From NCBI GenBank assembly GCA_013044035.1, contig JABEVE010000062.1:1-55492 (forward strand): a stretch of DNA of 55,492 nt, written 5' to 3'. Positions 43,037 to 50,835 of this stretch are shown in pieces. The translations under genes were made by a program, and so were the position numbers. How positions within the stretch are numbered: position 1 is the first letter of the stretch; each line of letters opens with the position of its first letter. The stretch is from Burkholderiales bacterium (GTDB lineage: Bacteria > Pseudomonadota > Gammaproteobacteria > Burkholderiales > Burkholderiaceae_C). The notes under the pieces were generated by a model. That model saw only the letters and a program-made list of their open reading frames with translations, was not told the origin of the DNA and did not search any database.

Positions 43037-43699
43037 TCAGGGTTGTGACGGGTAGGCGACGTAAATTTCCACGCGCCGGTTCATCGACCTGCCCTGCGCG
43101 GTGGCGTTGCTGGCGACCGGGTTTTGCGGTCCCATGCCCTGGGTGGCGATGCGCTGGGGCTGCACGCCGCGCGACACCAGGTAGTTCTTCACGCTCAAGG
43201 CGCGGTTGTCCGACAGGGGGTAATTGATCGCGTCAGTCCCCGTGCTGTCGGTGTAGCCCAGAATCTGCACCGATTCGGTCGGGTTCTGCATCAACCCGGT
43301 GGCGAGTTGTGTGAGCGCGGGGTACAAGTGGCTGTTGATCTGGGCGCTTCCCGTGGCAAAGCCGGCATCTGCCGGAACGTTGATCTTCAGGCGGTTGTCG
43401 GCCGTCTGTGTCACTTGCACCCCGGTGCCGGCGGTGGCCTGCTGCATCTGCTGTTTCTGTTTTTCCAGGTGCTGGTTCCATAGGTAACCGCCCAGGGCAC
43501 CGACCGCGGCACCGGCCGCAGCGCCCGTTGCGGCGCTGCGGCCGGTGTTTCCGCCTGCCGTCAGCGCACCGATGGCGGCGCCCGCCAGGGCGCCGATCCC
43601 GGCCCCCTGTGCCGTGCTTTTCTGGGACTGGTTCATATTGGCACAGCCCCCTAAAACCAGGGCGCCGGCCACGGCGATGACAAGGCTTCTTTGCAGCAT
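43037..43699 (-). CDS. OmpA-family lipoprotein with glycine zipper (YiaD-like)
   Basis: 220 residues from the ATG at 43699, preceded by GAGGAG. Lipobox LVLGGC (Cys near 18). Residues about 30-75 form a glycine-zipper region (GIGALAGAAIGALTAGG and GAAAGAAVGALGGYLW), then the OmpA domain (NVPADAGFATGSAQINSHLY, ILGYTDSTGTDAINYPLSDN, GRSMNRRVEIYV). Tethers the outer membrane to peptidoglycan. Confidence 0.92.
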   Translation of the reverse strand: MLQRSLVIAVAGALVLGGCANMNQSQKSTAQGAGIGALAGAAIGALTAGGNTGRSAATGAAAGAAVGALGGYLWNQHLEKQKQQMQQATAGTGVQVTQTADNRLKINVPADAGFATGSAQINSHLYPALTQLATGLMQNPTESVQILGYTDSTGTDAINYPLSDNRALSVKNYLVSRGVQPQRIATQGMGPQNPVASNATAQGRSMNRRVEIYVAYPSQP

Positions 43700-43872
43700 T
43701 TTGATTCTCCTCAAGCGGAGTCGGACATCGAGCTCCCTGGCTCAGTTTACCGACTGTTACCGGGCAGCTTCCCGACAGGCGCCGGAGCCGTCAACGGCTG
43801 GAGACACCCAGGAAAACCCGAACTAAAGTGGGACAAACAGTATCCCATCCCCAACCACTTGGGAGATCGACC

Positions 43873-44712
43873 ATGCACAACGTATCGCTTGAAGCGTCAC
43901 ATCACCCGGATTTGCGCTGGCGCCTTGAAGATCTGGACTTTGCGCCCATCGACTGCGCCCGCCTGCGCCAGCGCGACGACCTGTTCCTGCTGGTGTGCAG
44001 CGCTTCATTCATTGAAAGCGGCACCGACACCTACACCCGCAACCTGGTCGACTATTTTGCCGATGACGCCGAGGTCGGCACCTGGCTGGTCGAGCACTGG
44101 GAGCCGGAAGAATTGCAGCACGGCCGCGCCTTGAAGACTTACATCCACCACGTCTGGCCGGAGTTCGATTGGGACGGCGCCTACGCCGACTTCTTCAGCG
44201 AATACGCCAAGCTCTGCACCCTGGAGCAACTCGAACCCACGCGAGGCCAGGAGATGGTGGCGCGCTGCATCGTGGAAATGGGCACGACCACCTACTACCA
44301 GGCGCTCAACACCGTGTGCGACGAACCGGTGCTGCGCGACTTGACCTGGCATATCCGCAACGACGAGGTGCAGCACTACAAACATTTCTACCACTACTTT
44401 CTCAAGTACCGCGAACGCGAAGCCCTGGGTCGTCCGAAGGTCATGGCGGCGCTGTGGCGACGTGTCGCCGAACTGCGCCAGAGTGATGCAGACATCGCCC
44501 TGAGGCATGCTGCGGCCTGGCATTTCCGCGGCCGCGAAAAGCCGCCCACGTTCAACGCCGTGAGTCGACAGGTGTACGCGCTGATGAGCGCGCAATACCC
44601 GATTGACCTGGCGGTGCGCATGGCGCTCAAGCCCCTGCTGCTGGGTGGGCGCATGCAGCGCTGGGCCGAACGCCCACTGGTGGCGGTGGCCCGACGCGTG
44701 TTGCTGAACTGA
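43873..44712 (+). CDS. Ferritin-like diiron protein (acyl-ACP desaturase-like)
   Basis: 279 residues, all-helical. Two diiron-type half motifs: ESGTDTYTRNLVDYF with EPEELQHGRALK, and EMGTTTYYQAL with NDEVQHYKHFYHYF. This arrangement (E...EExxH, twice) is that of ferritin-like four-helix bundles such as acyl-ACP desaturases. The substrate is unknown. It lies 272 bp ahead of the AOR operon on the same strand but is probably separate. Confidence 0.82.
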   Translation: MHNVSLEASHHPDLRWRLEDLDFAPIDCARLRQRDDLFLLVCSASFIESGTDTYTRNLVDYFADDAEVGTWLVEHWEPEELQHGRALKTYIHHVWPEFDWDGAYADFFSEYAKLCTLEQLEPTRGQEMVARCIVEMGTTTYYQALNTVCDEPVLRDLTWHIRNDEVQHYKHFYHYFLKYREREALGRPKVMAALWRRVAELRQSDADIALRHAAAWHFRGREKPPTFNAVSRQVYALMSAQYPIDLAVRMALKPLLLGGRMQRWAERPLVAVARRVLLN

Positions 44713-44984
44713 GCGCGGCGCCCGACAAAACGCCGATGTCAGTTTGAAGTCAGCATGGCGATAAACCTGAGGTGGATGACGCTCGGATCGATACCCGAGA
44801 AATGCGATCGGATACTCGACGTGCGTGGCTTCCAAGGCCACTCGGCGCGGTCTATAGTGGGTTGGAGTCGAGGTTTCTGGGTGGTCAAGGATGGCTCGCT
44901 GCCATCACCCTCGACACCGGTGGTCCACGAACCGTGACCAGTCCATCCGGGCTGTGAGCACGACAACAATCAAGGAGACATACG

Positions 44985-45461
44985 ATGCAAAAATCCCTGC
45001 ATATCGATCCGGACAAGTGCACGGGCTGCCTGCAATGCGAGATGGCATGCTCGTACGAGAACTACGGGATTTTCAACACCTCCAAAAGCCGCATCAAGGT
45101 GTTCGATTTCCATGAAACCGGGCGCAAAGTCCCCTATACCTGCACCCAGTGCGACGAAGCCTGGTGCCTGCACGCCTGCCCTGTGGAGGCCATCAAACTC
45201 GATGCCGCCACCGGCGCCAAGATCGTGCTCGAAGACACCTGCGTAGGCTGCAAAGTTTGCACCATCGCCTGTCCGTTCGGTACGGTGAACTATGTGGCCG
45301 ACACCGGAAAAGTGCAAAAGTGCGACCTCTGCGGCGGCGAGCCGGCCTGTGCCGAAGCCTGCCCCACCGGCGCCATCACCTACATCGATTCCAGCTGGAC
45401 CGGACTGTCGCGCATGCAGCAGTGGGCCGACAAGCTGGGCAATCCGAACGCACAAGCCTGA
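44985..45461 (+). CDS. aorA: AOR electron-transfer subunit, 4x[4Fe-4S] ferredoxin
   Basis: 158 residues with four cluster-binding Cys groups: CTGCLQCEMAC, CTQCDEAWCLHACP, CVGCKVCTIACP and CDLCGGEPACAEACP. This matches the polyferredoxin (AorA-like) that links the tungsten subunit to the FAD subunit in betaproteobacterial AOR. AAGGAGAC lies 10 bp upstream. First gene of a five-gene run; the next gene starts 32 bp later. Confidence 0.88.
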   Translation: MQKSLHIDPDKCTGCLQCEMACSYENYGIFNTSKSRIKVFDFHETGRKVPYTCTQCDEAWCLHACPVEAIKLDAATGAKIVLEDTCVGCKVCTIACPFGTVNYVADTGKVQKCDLCGGEPACAEACPTGAITYIDSSWTGLSRMQQWADKLGNPNAQA

Positions 45462-45493
45462 GCGCACGCGCGACACCAATCAAGGAGACGACC

Positions 45494-47341
45494 ATGACCT
45501 GGGCTGGAAAGATTCTGCGCGTGAACCTCACGCAAGGCACCACCAAGAGCGAGCCGCTGAACATGCAGTGGGCGCGCGAGTACATCGGCCAGCGCGGGCT
45601 GGCCACCAAGTATTTTGTCGAGGAGGTCGATGCCAAGGTTGACCCGCTATCGCCCGACAACAAGATCATCTACGCCACCGGACCGCTCACCGGCACCATG
45701 GTGTCCACCGGCGGGCGTTACTCGGTCATCACCAAGGGGGCGCTGACCGGCGCCATTGCCTGCTCCAACTCCGGCGGCTATTTCGGTGCCGAAATGAAGA
45801 TGGCGGGCTGGGACATGATCATCGTCGAGGGCAAATCGGCCAAACCGGTGTATCTCTACATCGAGAACGACAAGGCGGAAATCCGCGATGCTTCGCCCAT
45901 ATGGGGCAAGACGGTTTGGGAGACCGAGCCCTGGATCAAGAACCATCACCAGGATCCGCTGATTCGTGTCAACTCCATCGGCCGCGCCGGGGAGAACGGG
46001 GTGATGTACGCGGCTGTGGTGAATGACCTGCACCGCGCCGCCGGCCGTTCCGGCGTCGGCACGGTGATGGGCAGCAAGAACCTCAAGGCCATCGCGTTGC
46101 GCGGCACCCTGGGCGTGGGTCATGTGCGCGACCCCAAGGCCTTCATGGCGGCGGTGAACGCCGGCAAGAAGGTGCTGCACGACAACGCCGTGACCGGCCA
46201 GGGACTGCCCAAATACGGCACCCAGGTGCTGATGAACGTGATCAACGAAATCGGCGCCTTGCCGACGCGCAACCACCGCGCAGTGCAGTTCGACGGCGCC
46301 AAGGACATTTCCGGTGAAGCCATGCACGAGCCGCGCAAAACCGACGGCAAGGCCAATCTCGTCACCAACCAGGCCTGCTTCGGCTGCACCATCGCCTGCG
46401 GTCGCATCAGCAAAATCGACGAGCACCATTTCTCCGTGGAGAACAAGCCGCAGTACTGGGGCGCCTCCGGCGGTCTGGAATACGAGGCGGCCTGGGCACT
46501 GGGCGCGGCCAACGGGGTGAACGATCTGGAAGCGCTCACCTACGCCAACTTCATCTGCAACGAGGACGGCATGGACCCCATCACTTTTGGCGCCACCGTG
46601 GGCGCGGTGATGGAGCTGTACGACATGGGCCTGCTCACCAAGGAGCAGCTCGGCGTCGAGGCACCGTTCGGCTCAGCCAAGGCGCTGGCCCACTTCGCCG
46701 AAATCACCGCGCGGGGAGAGGGCTTCGGCAAGGAGATCGGCCTGGGCAGCAAGCGCCTGACGGCCAAGTATGGCCACCCGGAACTGAGCATGAGCGTCAA
46801 GGGGCAGGAATTTCCCGCCTATGACTCGCGCGGCATTCAGGGCATGGGGCTGGCCTATGCCACGAGCAATCGCGGTGCCTGCCACCTGCGCGGCTACACC
46901 GTTGCGTCGGAGGTACTGGGCATTCCGGTGAAAACCGACCCGCTGGTGGCCGACGGCAAACCCGAGCTGGTCAAGGCCTTCCAGGACGCCACCGCCGTGT
47001 TCGACTCGGCGGGTGTGTGCGTGTTCACCACCTTCGCCTGGACCCTGGCCGACCTGCAACCGCAATTGGCTGCAGCCTGTGAGGAAGGCTTCACGATGGA
47101 GAACTTGAGCACCATCGGCGAACGCATCTGGAATATGGAGCGCGACTACAACAACCGCGCCGGCTTCACCGCGAAGGACGACACCCTGCCACCGCGCCTG
47201 TTGAAGGAACCGGCCCAAACCGGCCCCGCCAAAGGCATGGTGAACAAGTTGCCGGACATGCTGCCCAAGTATTACGAGCTGCGCGGCTGGACGCCCGAGG
47301 GCACGCTCAAGCCCGAGACGCGGACGCGGCTCGGGCTGTGA
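45494..47341 (+). CDS. aorB: Tungsten-dependent aldehyde:ferredoxin oxidoreductase
   Basis: 615 residues, the normal AOR length. The N-terminal GKILRVNLTQGT and the pterin-binding region (TGPLTGTMVSTGGRYSVITK, GRAGENGVMYAA and AAGRSGVGTVMGSKNLKAIA) are characteristic. The [4Fe-4S] ligands are CFGCTIAC (near 295-303), with the fourth Cys in DSAGVCVFTT (near 508). Oxidises aldehydes to acids. The operon context with a polyferredoxin and an FAD subunit matches the NAD-coupled, fairly oxygen-tolerant AOR of Aromatoleum. AAGGAGACG precedes the ATG. Confidence 0.93.
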   Translation: MTWAGKILRVNLTQGTTKSEPLNMQWAREYIGQRGLATKYFVEEVDAKVDPLSPDNKIIYATGPLTGTMVSTGGRYSVITKGALTGAIACSNSGGYFGAEMKMAGWDMIIVEGKSAKPVYLYIENDKAEIRDASPIWGKTVWETEPWIKNHHQDPLIRVNSIGRAGENGVMYAAVVNDLHRAAGRSGVGTVMGSKNLKAIALRGTLGVGHVRDPKAFMAAVNAGKKVLHDNAVTGQGLPKYGTQVLMNVINEIGALPTRNHRAVQFDGAKDISGEAMHEPRKTDGKANLVTNQACFGCTIACGRISKIDEHHFSVENKPQYWGASGGLEYEAAWALGAANGVNDLEALTYANFICNEDGMDPITFGATVGAVMELYDMGLLTKEQLGVEAPFGSAKALAHFAEITARGEGFGKEIGLGSKRLTAKYGHPELSMSVKGQEFPAYDSRGIQGMGLAYATSNRGACHLRGYTVASEVLGIPVKTDPLVADGKPELVKAFQDATAVFDSAGVCVFTTFAWTLADLQPQLAAACEEGFTMENLSTIGERIWNMERDYNNRAGFTAKDDTLPPRLLKEPAQTGPAKGMVNKLPDMLPKYYELRGWTPEGTLKPETRTRLGL

Positions 47342-47345
47342 TGCC

Positions 47346-47433
47346 GCTCCCTCCCCAAGCGTGGGGAGGGTTTTGGGGAGGGGAGGTTTTCGAGGGCGAC
47401 GCTGCCCCCTCCCGGCCTCCCCCAAGGGGGAGG
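47346..47433. repeat. Two REP-like palindromes between aorB and aorC
   Basis: CTCCCTCCCC-AAGC-GTGGGGAGGG (from 47348), followed by TTTTGGGGAGGGG, and a second unit, CCCCCTCCCGGCCTCCCCCA then AGGGGGAGG (47405-47433). Same family as the copies inside putA. As stem-loops in the message they could lower aorC expression relative to aorB. Confidence 0.65.
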
Positions 47434-47470
47434 AGTCAACATCGACCTCGCACTGGCGAAGGACACGACC

Positions 47471-48754
47471 GTGAACCACCATGTCATCATCGGCAACGGC
47501 CCGGCCGGCGTCATTGCCGCCGAGACCCTGCGCAAACATGCCCCGGCGGCCGACACCATCACCCTGATTGGTGACGAAGACGCACCACCGTATTCGCGCA
47601 TGGCCATTCCCTATCTGCTGCACGGCGACATCACCGAGCGCGGCACCTGGCTGCGCAAAGATCCGCTCCATTGGCAACAGCTTGGCATCGCACTCAAGCG
47701 TGACCGGGTGCAGGCTCTGGACATCGCCGCCAGAACCCTGGCGCTGGCATCAGGAGGCACGCTGGCGTTCGACACCCTGCTGATCGCCTCAGGCTCCAGC
47801 CCGATGCTGCCCCCCATTCCTGGGATCCATGCCCAACGCGTGAACACCTGCTGGACACTGGACGATGCGCGTGCGATCGAGAAGTTCGCCGCGCCAGGAG
47901 CGCGGGTCATCCAGTTGGGCGCGGGCTTCATCGGCTGCATCATCATGGAAAGCCTGGTGCGTCGCCGTGTGCAGCTCACGGTGGTCGAAATGGGCGATCG
48001 CATGGTGCCACGCATGATGGGCGAAACCGCAGGCGGCATGATCCGTGACTGGGTACAGGACAAGGGTGTGGAGGTGCACACCGGCGCGCGCATCGAATCC
48101 ATCGAATCCGACCCGGCGGACATGGCCGCGCCGCTGGCGGTGCGGTTGTCCAGCGGCGAGAGGCTGCCAGCCGACCTGGTGATTTCCGCCGCCGGGGTCA
48201 AGCCCAATATTGGCTTTCTCGAGGGCTCCGGCGTGCGTTGCCAGCATGGCGTGCTGACCGACGAGCGCATGCAGTCCAATATCCCCGGCATCTTTGCGGC
48301 GGGCGACTGTGCCGAGGCGTTTGACGCCGTCTTCGGCAAACCCATCGTCAGTGCTATTCAGCCCAATGCGGTCGACCAGGCTTATGCCGCGGCGATGAAC
48401 ATGGCGGGTCAGCACGTCCAACTGCGCGGCGTGACCCAGATCAACGTACTCGACACCCTGGGCCTCATCTCCTGCAGCTTCGGCCGGTGGCAGGGCGTTC
48501 CCGCCGGTCAGGGCGTGGAGCTGACTGATCACCCTGGGCATCGCCACCTGAGTCTGCAGTTCGACGGCGACGTCATGGTCGGCAGCAACAGCATCGGTAC
48601 CACCGCCCACATCGGCGTGCTGCGCGGGCTGGTGGAAGGGCGGGTGAAACTCGGGGCCTGGAAAGACAAGCTGCTGGCCGACCCGACGCGGTTGATGGAG
48701 GCCTATCTCGCCTGCGCCCAGGCGCAAGACCGCCGCAGCCTGCTCGCAACCTGA
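47471..48754 (+). CDS. aorC: AOR FAD/NAD(P)-binding subunit
   Basis: 427 residues beginning at GTG with AAGGA upstream. FAD motif HVIIGNGPAGVIAAETLRK, central NAD-binding motif VIQLGAGFIGCIIMESLVRR, and the second FAD motif GIFAAGDCAEAFD. It resembles NADH-dependent rubredoxin/nitrite reductase-type oxidoreductases. In the Aromatoleum-type AOR complex this subunit passes electrons to NAD+ or benzyl viologen. It follows the polyferredoxin and AOR genes, separated from aorB by 129 bp of REP-like repeats. Confidence 0.87.
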   Translation: MNHHVIIGNGPAGVIAAETLRKHAPAADTITLIGDEDAPPYSRMAIPYLLHGDITERGTWLRKDPLHWQQLGIALKRDRVQALDIAARTLALASGGTLAFDTLLIASGSSPMLPPIPGIHAQRVNTCWTLDDARAIEKFAAPGARVIQLGAGFIGCIIMESLVRRRVQLTVVEMGDRMVPRMMGETAGGMIRDWVQDKGVEVHTGARIESIESDPADMAAPLAVRLSSGERLPADLVISAAGVKPNIGFLEGSGVRCQHGVLTDERMQSNIPGIFAAGDCAEAFDAVFGKPIVSAIQPNAVDQAYAAAMNMAGQHVQLRGVTQINVLDTLGLISCSFGRWQGVPAGQGVELTDHPGHRHLSLQFDGDVMVGSNSIGTTAHIGVLRGLVEGRVKLGAWKDKLLADPTRLMEAYLACAQAQDRRSLLAT

Positions 48755-48791
48755 GCGCACTCGCGCCACGCCTTCCCAAGTTCACCCGCCC

Positions 48792-49187
48792 ATGTCCCTT
48801 CACACCAGCGACTGTCCCGCCAACAGCAGCCCCGTTCAATCGCCCCGCATGTCTGCTGCTCCACCCAACTCCCGCGCCACCACCTCCGACGCCGCACCCG
48901 ACAACCATGCGAGCCCAGTCGCCGCAGCACAGACGGTGCGCATCCAGCTCAAGCTGATGGCCACGCTCACCGACTACTTGCCGCAGCCGCGCCAGGGCCA
49001 CCAGATCAGTTTGGATCTGGCCACCGGGACCACCATCCAGAGCGTGGTCGAACGCTTTCGCCTGCCCTGGAAGCTGGTGCATCTGGTGCTGGTGGATGGC
49101 GTCTACATCGAGCCTGAGCAGCGTGACAAGCGGGCGTTGCTGGACGGTGAAACCCTGGCGATCTGGCCGCCGGTTGCCGGCGGCTGA
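48792..49187 (+). CDS. MoaD/ThiS-family sulphur-carrier-like protein of the AOR operon
   Basis: 131 residues. The last about 85 residues form a ubiquitin-like fold (VRIQLKLMATLTDYLPQ, then LDLATGTTIQSVVERFRLPW, VLVDGVYIE and LLDGETLAIWPPVAGG) ending in the Gly-Gly needed for activation by a MoeB-type enzyme. The first about 45 residues are Ser/Pro/Ala-rich and unusual for MoaD (normally 80-90 residues). MoaD-like genes accompany AOR genes and are thought to supply sulphur to the tungsten pterin cofactor. The true start could lie later. Confidence 0.82.
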   Translation: MSLHTSDCPANSSPVQSPRMSAAPPNSRATTSDAAPDNHASPVAAAQTVRIQLKLMATLTDYLPQPRQGHQISLDLATGTTIQSVVERFRLPWKLVHLVLVDGVYIEPEQRDKRALLDGETLAIWPPVAGG

Positions 49188-49274
49188 ACTGCATGTACAG
49201 CGCACCGCCGCTCCCTGGCGCTCCCATCCTCTGCGACCTGGCACGCAAGTTTCTGGCCTGAGTGGATTCACACG

Positions 49275-49583
49275 ATGTTCGGCTCCGGCGCGCCGGCCCG
49301 CGCAACCCTGGACATGGCGATCTCCCACGCGGAATTCACGCGCCAGCTCGCGCAAGCCTTCGGCCCACTGCAGAGCCCTTCACCCCAGCTTCCCGGCATG
49401 TTTATTGGCCGCCATGACGGTTGCGCTTGGCGCATCCGCCTGCAGCCGATGACGCCCGCCCGCCTGGGGCTCATCGTGCTCGAACGCTGGTCGGTCCAGA
49501 TCGAGCTTGATGCGCCAACGCATGAGATCCGAGCCAGCTGGTGGCGGCGCTTCACCGCGTATTTTCAGAAGGGCGGCGGCTGA
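49275..49583 (+). CDS. Unknown protein, last gene of the AOR operon
   Basis: 102 residues, MFGSGAPARATLDMAISHAE start (alternative ATG at 49314). Middle portion GMFIGRHDGCAWRIRLQPMT and LGLIVLERWSVQIELDAP look like a compact beta-rich domain, and it ends RFTAYFQKGGG. I do not recognise the family. Its position, 87 bp after the MoaD-like gene, suggests a part in cofactor delivery or assembly; some AOR operons do carry a fifth gene. The GGG tail is intriguing but proves nothing. Confidence 0.68.
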   Translation: MFGSGAPARATLDMAISHAEFTRQLAQAFGPLQSPSPQLPGMFIGRHDGCAWRIRLQPMTPARLGLIVLERWSVQIELDAPTHEIRASWWRRFTAYFQKGGG

Positions 49584-49622
49584 AGCACGTTGCCAGGGCG
49601 TCAGCCATCCGGGGCTCACCAT

Positions 49623-50792
49623 TCACCGTGTATGGGCGGCCACATCGCAGGAAACCGGGCTGCACGGCGACTGCGCCGCGTCGAAGATGGACGCCAGGAT
49701 GTCAGGCACTTCAAACACCGCGCGATTGCGATAAGCGGACACGCGCTGGCGGTAAGCTGGCAACGCGGCAAGCAGTTCGGGCAGCGCGGCGTCGATGCCG
49801 CCAAAGCTGCGCAGCACCAGCCCGAAGCCGTTGTCGCGCACCCAGTCGGTGTTGTAGCGCTCCTGCGGCATGGTCCAGGCGTTGCGCGTGACGACCACGG
49901 GCAGGCCGAGCTGCAGGGCTTCGCTCAGGGCGCCGGGGCCGGGTTTGCCGACGAAGAAGTCACCCAGACGCATCCACGCGGCCACGTCCGGCGTAAAGCC
50001 CAGAATCAGGCGCGGCGCCGTGGCCGGCAGGGCGCGCAGCTTGTCGGCAAGCCTGGCATTGTGGCCGCACATCACAACGAGTTGCACCTCGGGCAGGCGC
50101 TGCGCAATGTTCAGCATGCTGCGCGAGCCGTGGCCGCCGAACATCACCACGCCGGTGGGACGAGCCGGGTCCAGGCCCAGGGCTTGCAGTCGCGCGGCGC
50201 GGTCGAAGTCGGCCGGCTCATCGTAGAAATCCGGCCGGATGATCATGCCCGACGTGGGGTGGATGTGCGCCGCTGGATGGCCGGCCATGCGGGCCTGTTG
50301 CACGGCGCGGGCGCTGCCGCAAACCACATGCTGGGCGATCCCGGGTTCGATCCAGAAATGCGGCGGGTGATCGGCCAGATCGGTGAGCACGGTCACGAAC
50401 GGCACGCCCGGCAGGCTGGCTGCGAGGCTCTGGCCGAGGGCGCGGTTGAAGTTGGGGATGAGCGAGACCACCATGTCCGGCCCGGTGCGCAGCCAATGCT
50501 GCTGCAGCGACTTGAGCAGGGGTTGGTGCGCCAGCCGGATGAGCGCCTGCAGCAGCTTGAGCTCCTGCGCCAGGCCCAGGGTCAGGCCGTGCGCCAGGCG
50601 CTTGTTGTACAGGTCTTCCGGGGCGATGCCGGTGAGCTTGCGAAAACCGCCCTGCGGGTCGAGCACCTCGGTGAGATGGACCAGCCGCACGGTCCAGCCC
50701 GGGTCGCGTGCGGTGATGGCCTGCTGCAGCGCCAGGGCCGAGGCGCGGTGGCCACCGCCGGCGTTGAAATAGACGAGGTCGACGCAAGGCAT
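49623..50792 (-). CDS. MGDG-synthase-like glycosyltransferase (GT28)
   Basis: 389 residues. N-terminal VYFNAGGGHRASALALQQAI is the glycine-rich start of MurG/MGDG synthases; the C-terminal half has GVVMFGGHGSRSMLN and the nucleotide-sugar-binding segment FFVGKPGPGALSEALQLGLP. Such enzymes glycosylate diacylglycerol to glycolipids. It lies 43 bp downstream of the ABC ATPase on the same strand and is likely the last gene of that operon, linking it to envelope lipids. Acceptor and donor sugars unknown. Confidence 0.85.
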   Translation of the reverse strand: MPCVDLVYFNAGGGHRASALALQQAITARDPGWTVRLVHLTEVLDPQGGFRKLTGIAPEDLYNKRLAHGLTLGLAQELKLLQALIRLAHQPLLKSLQQHWLRTGPDMVVSLIPNFNRALGQSLAASLPGVPFVTVLTDLADHPPHFWIEPGIAQHVVCGSARAVQQARMAGHPAAHIHPTSGMIIRPDFYDEPADFDRAARLQALGLDPARPTGVVMFGGHGSRSMLNIAQRLPEVQLVVMCGHNARLADKLRALPATAPRLILGFTPDVAAWMRLGDFFVGKPGPGALSEALQLGLPVVVTRNAWTMPQERYNTDWVRDNGFGLVLRSFGGIDAALPELLAALPAYRQRVSAYRNRAVFEVPDILASIFDAAQSPCSPVSCDVAAHTR

Positions 50793-50835
50793 GGACGGTG
50801 CTCGCGTGGCCTGGCGGCAGCGTCAGTCTCCCGCC

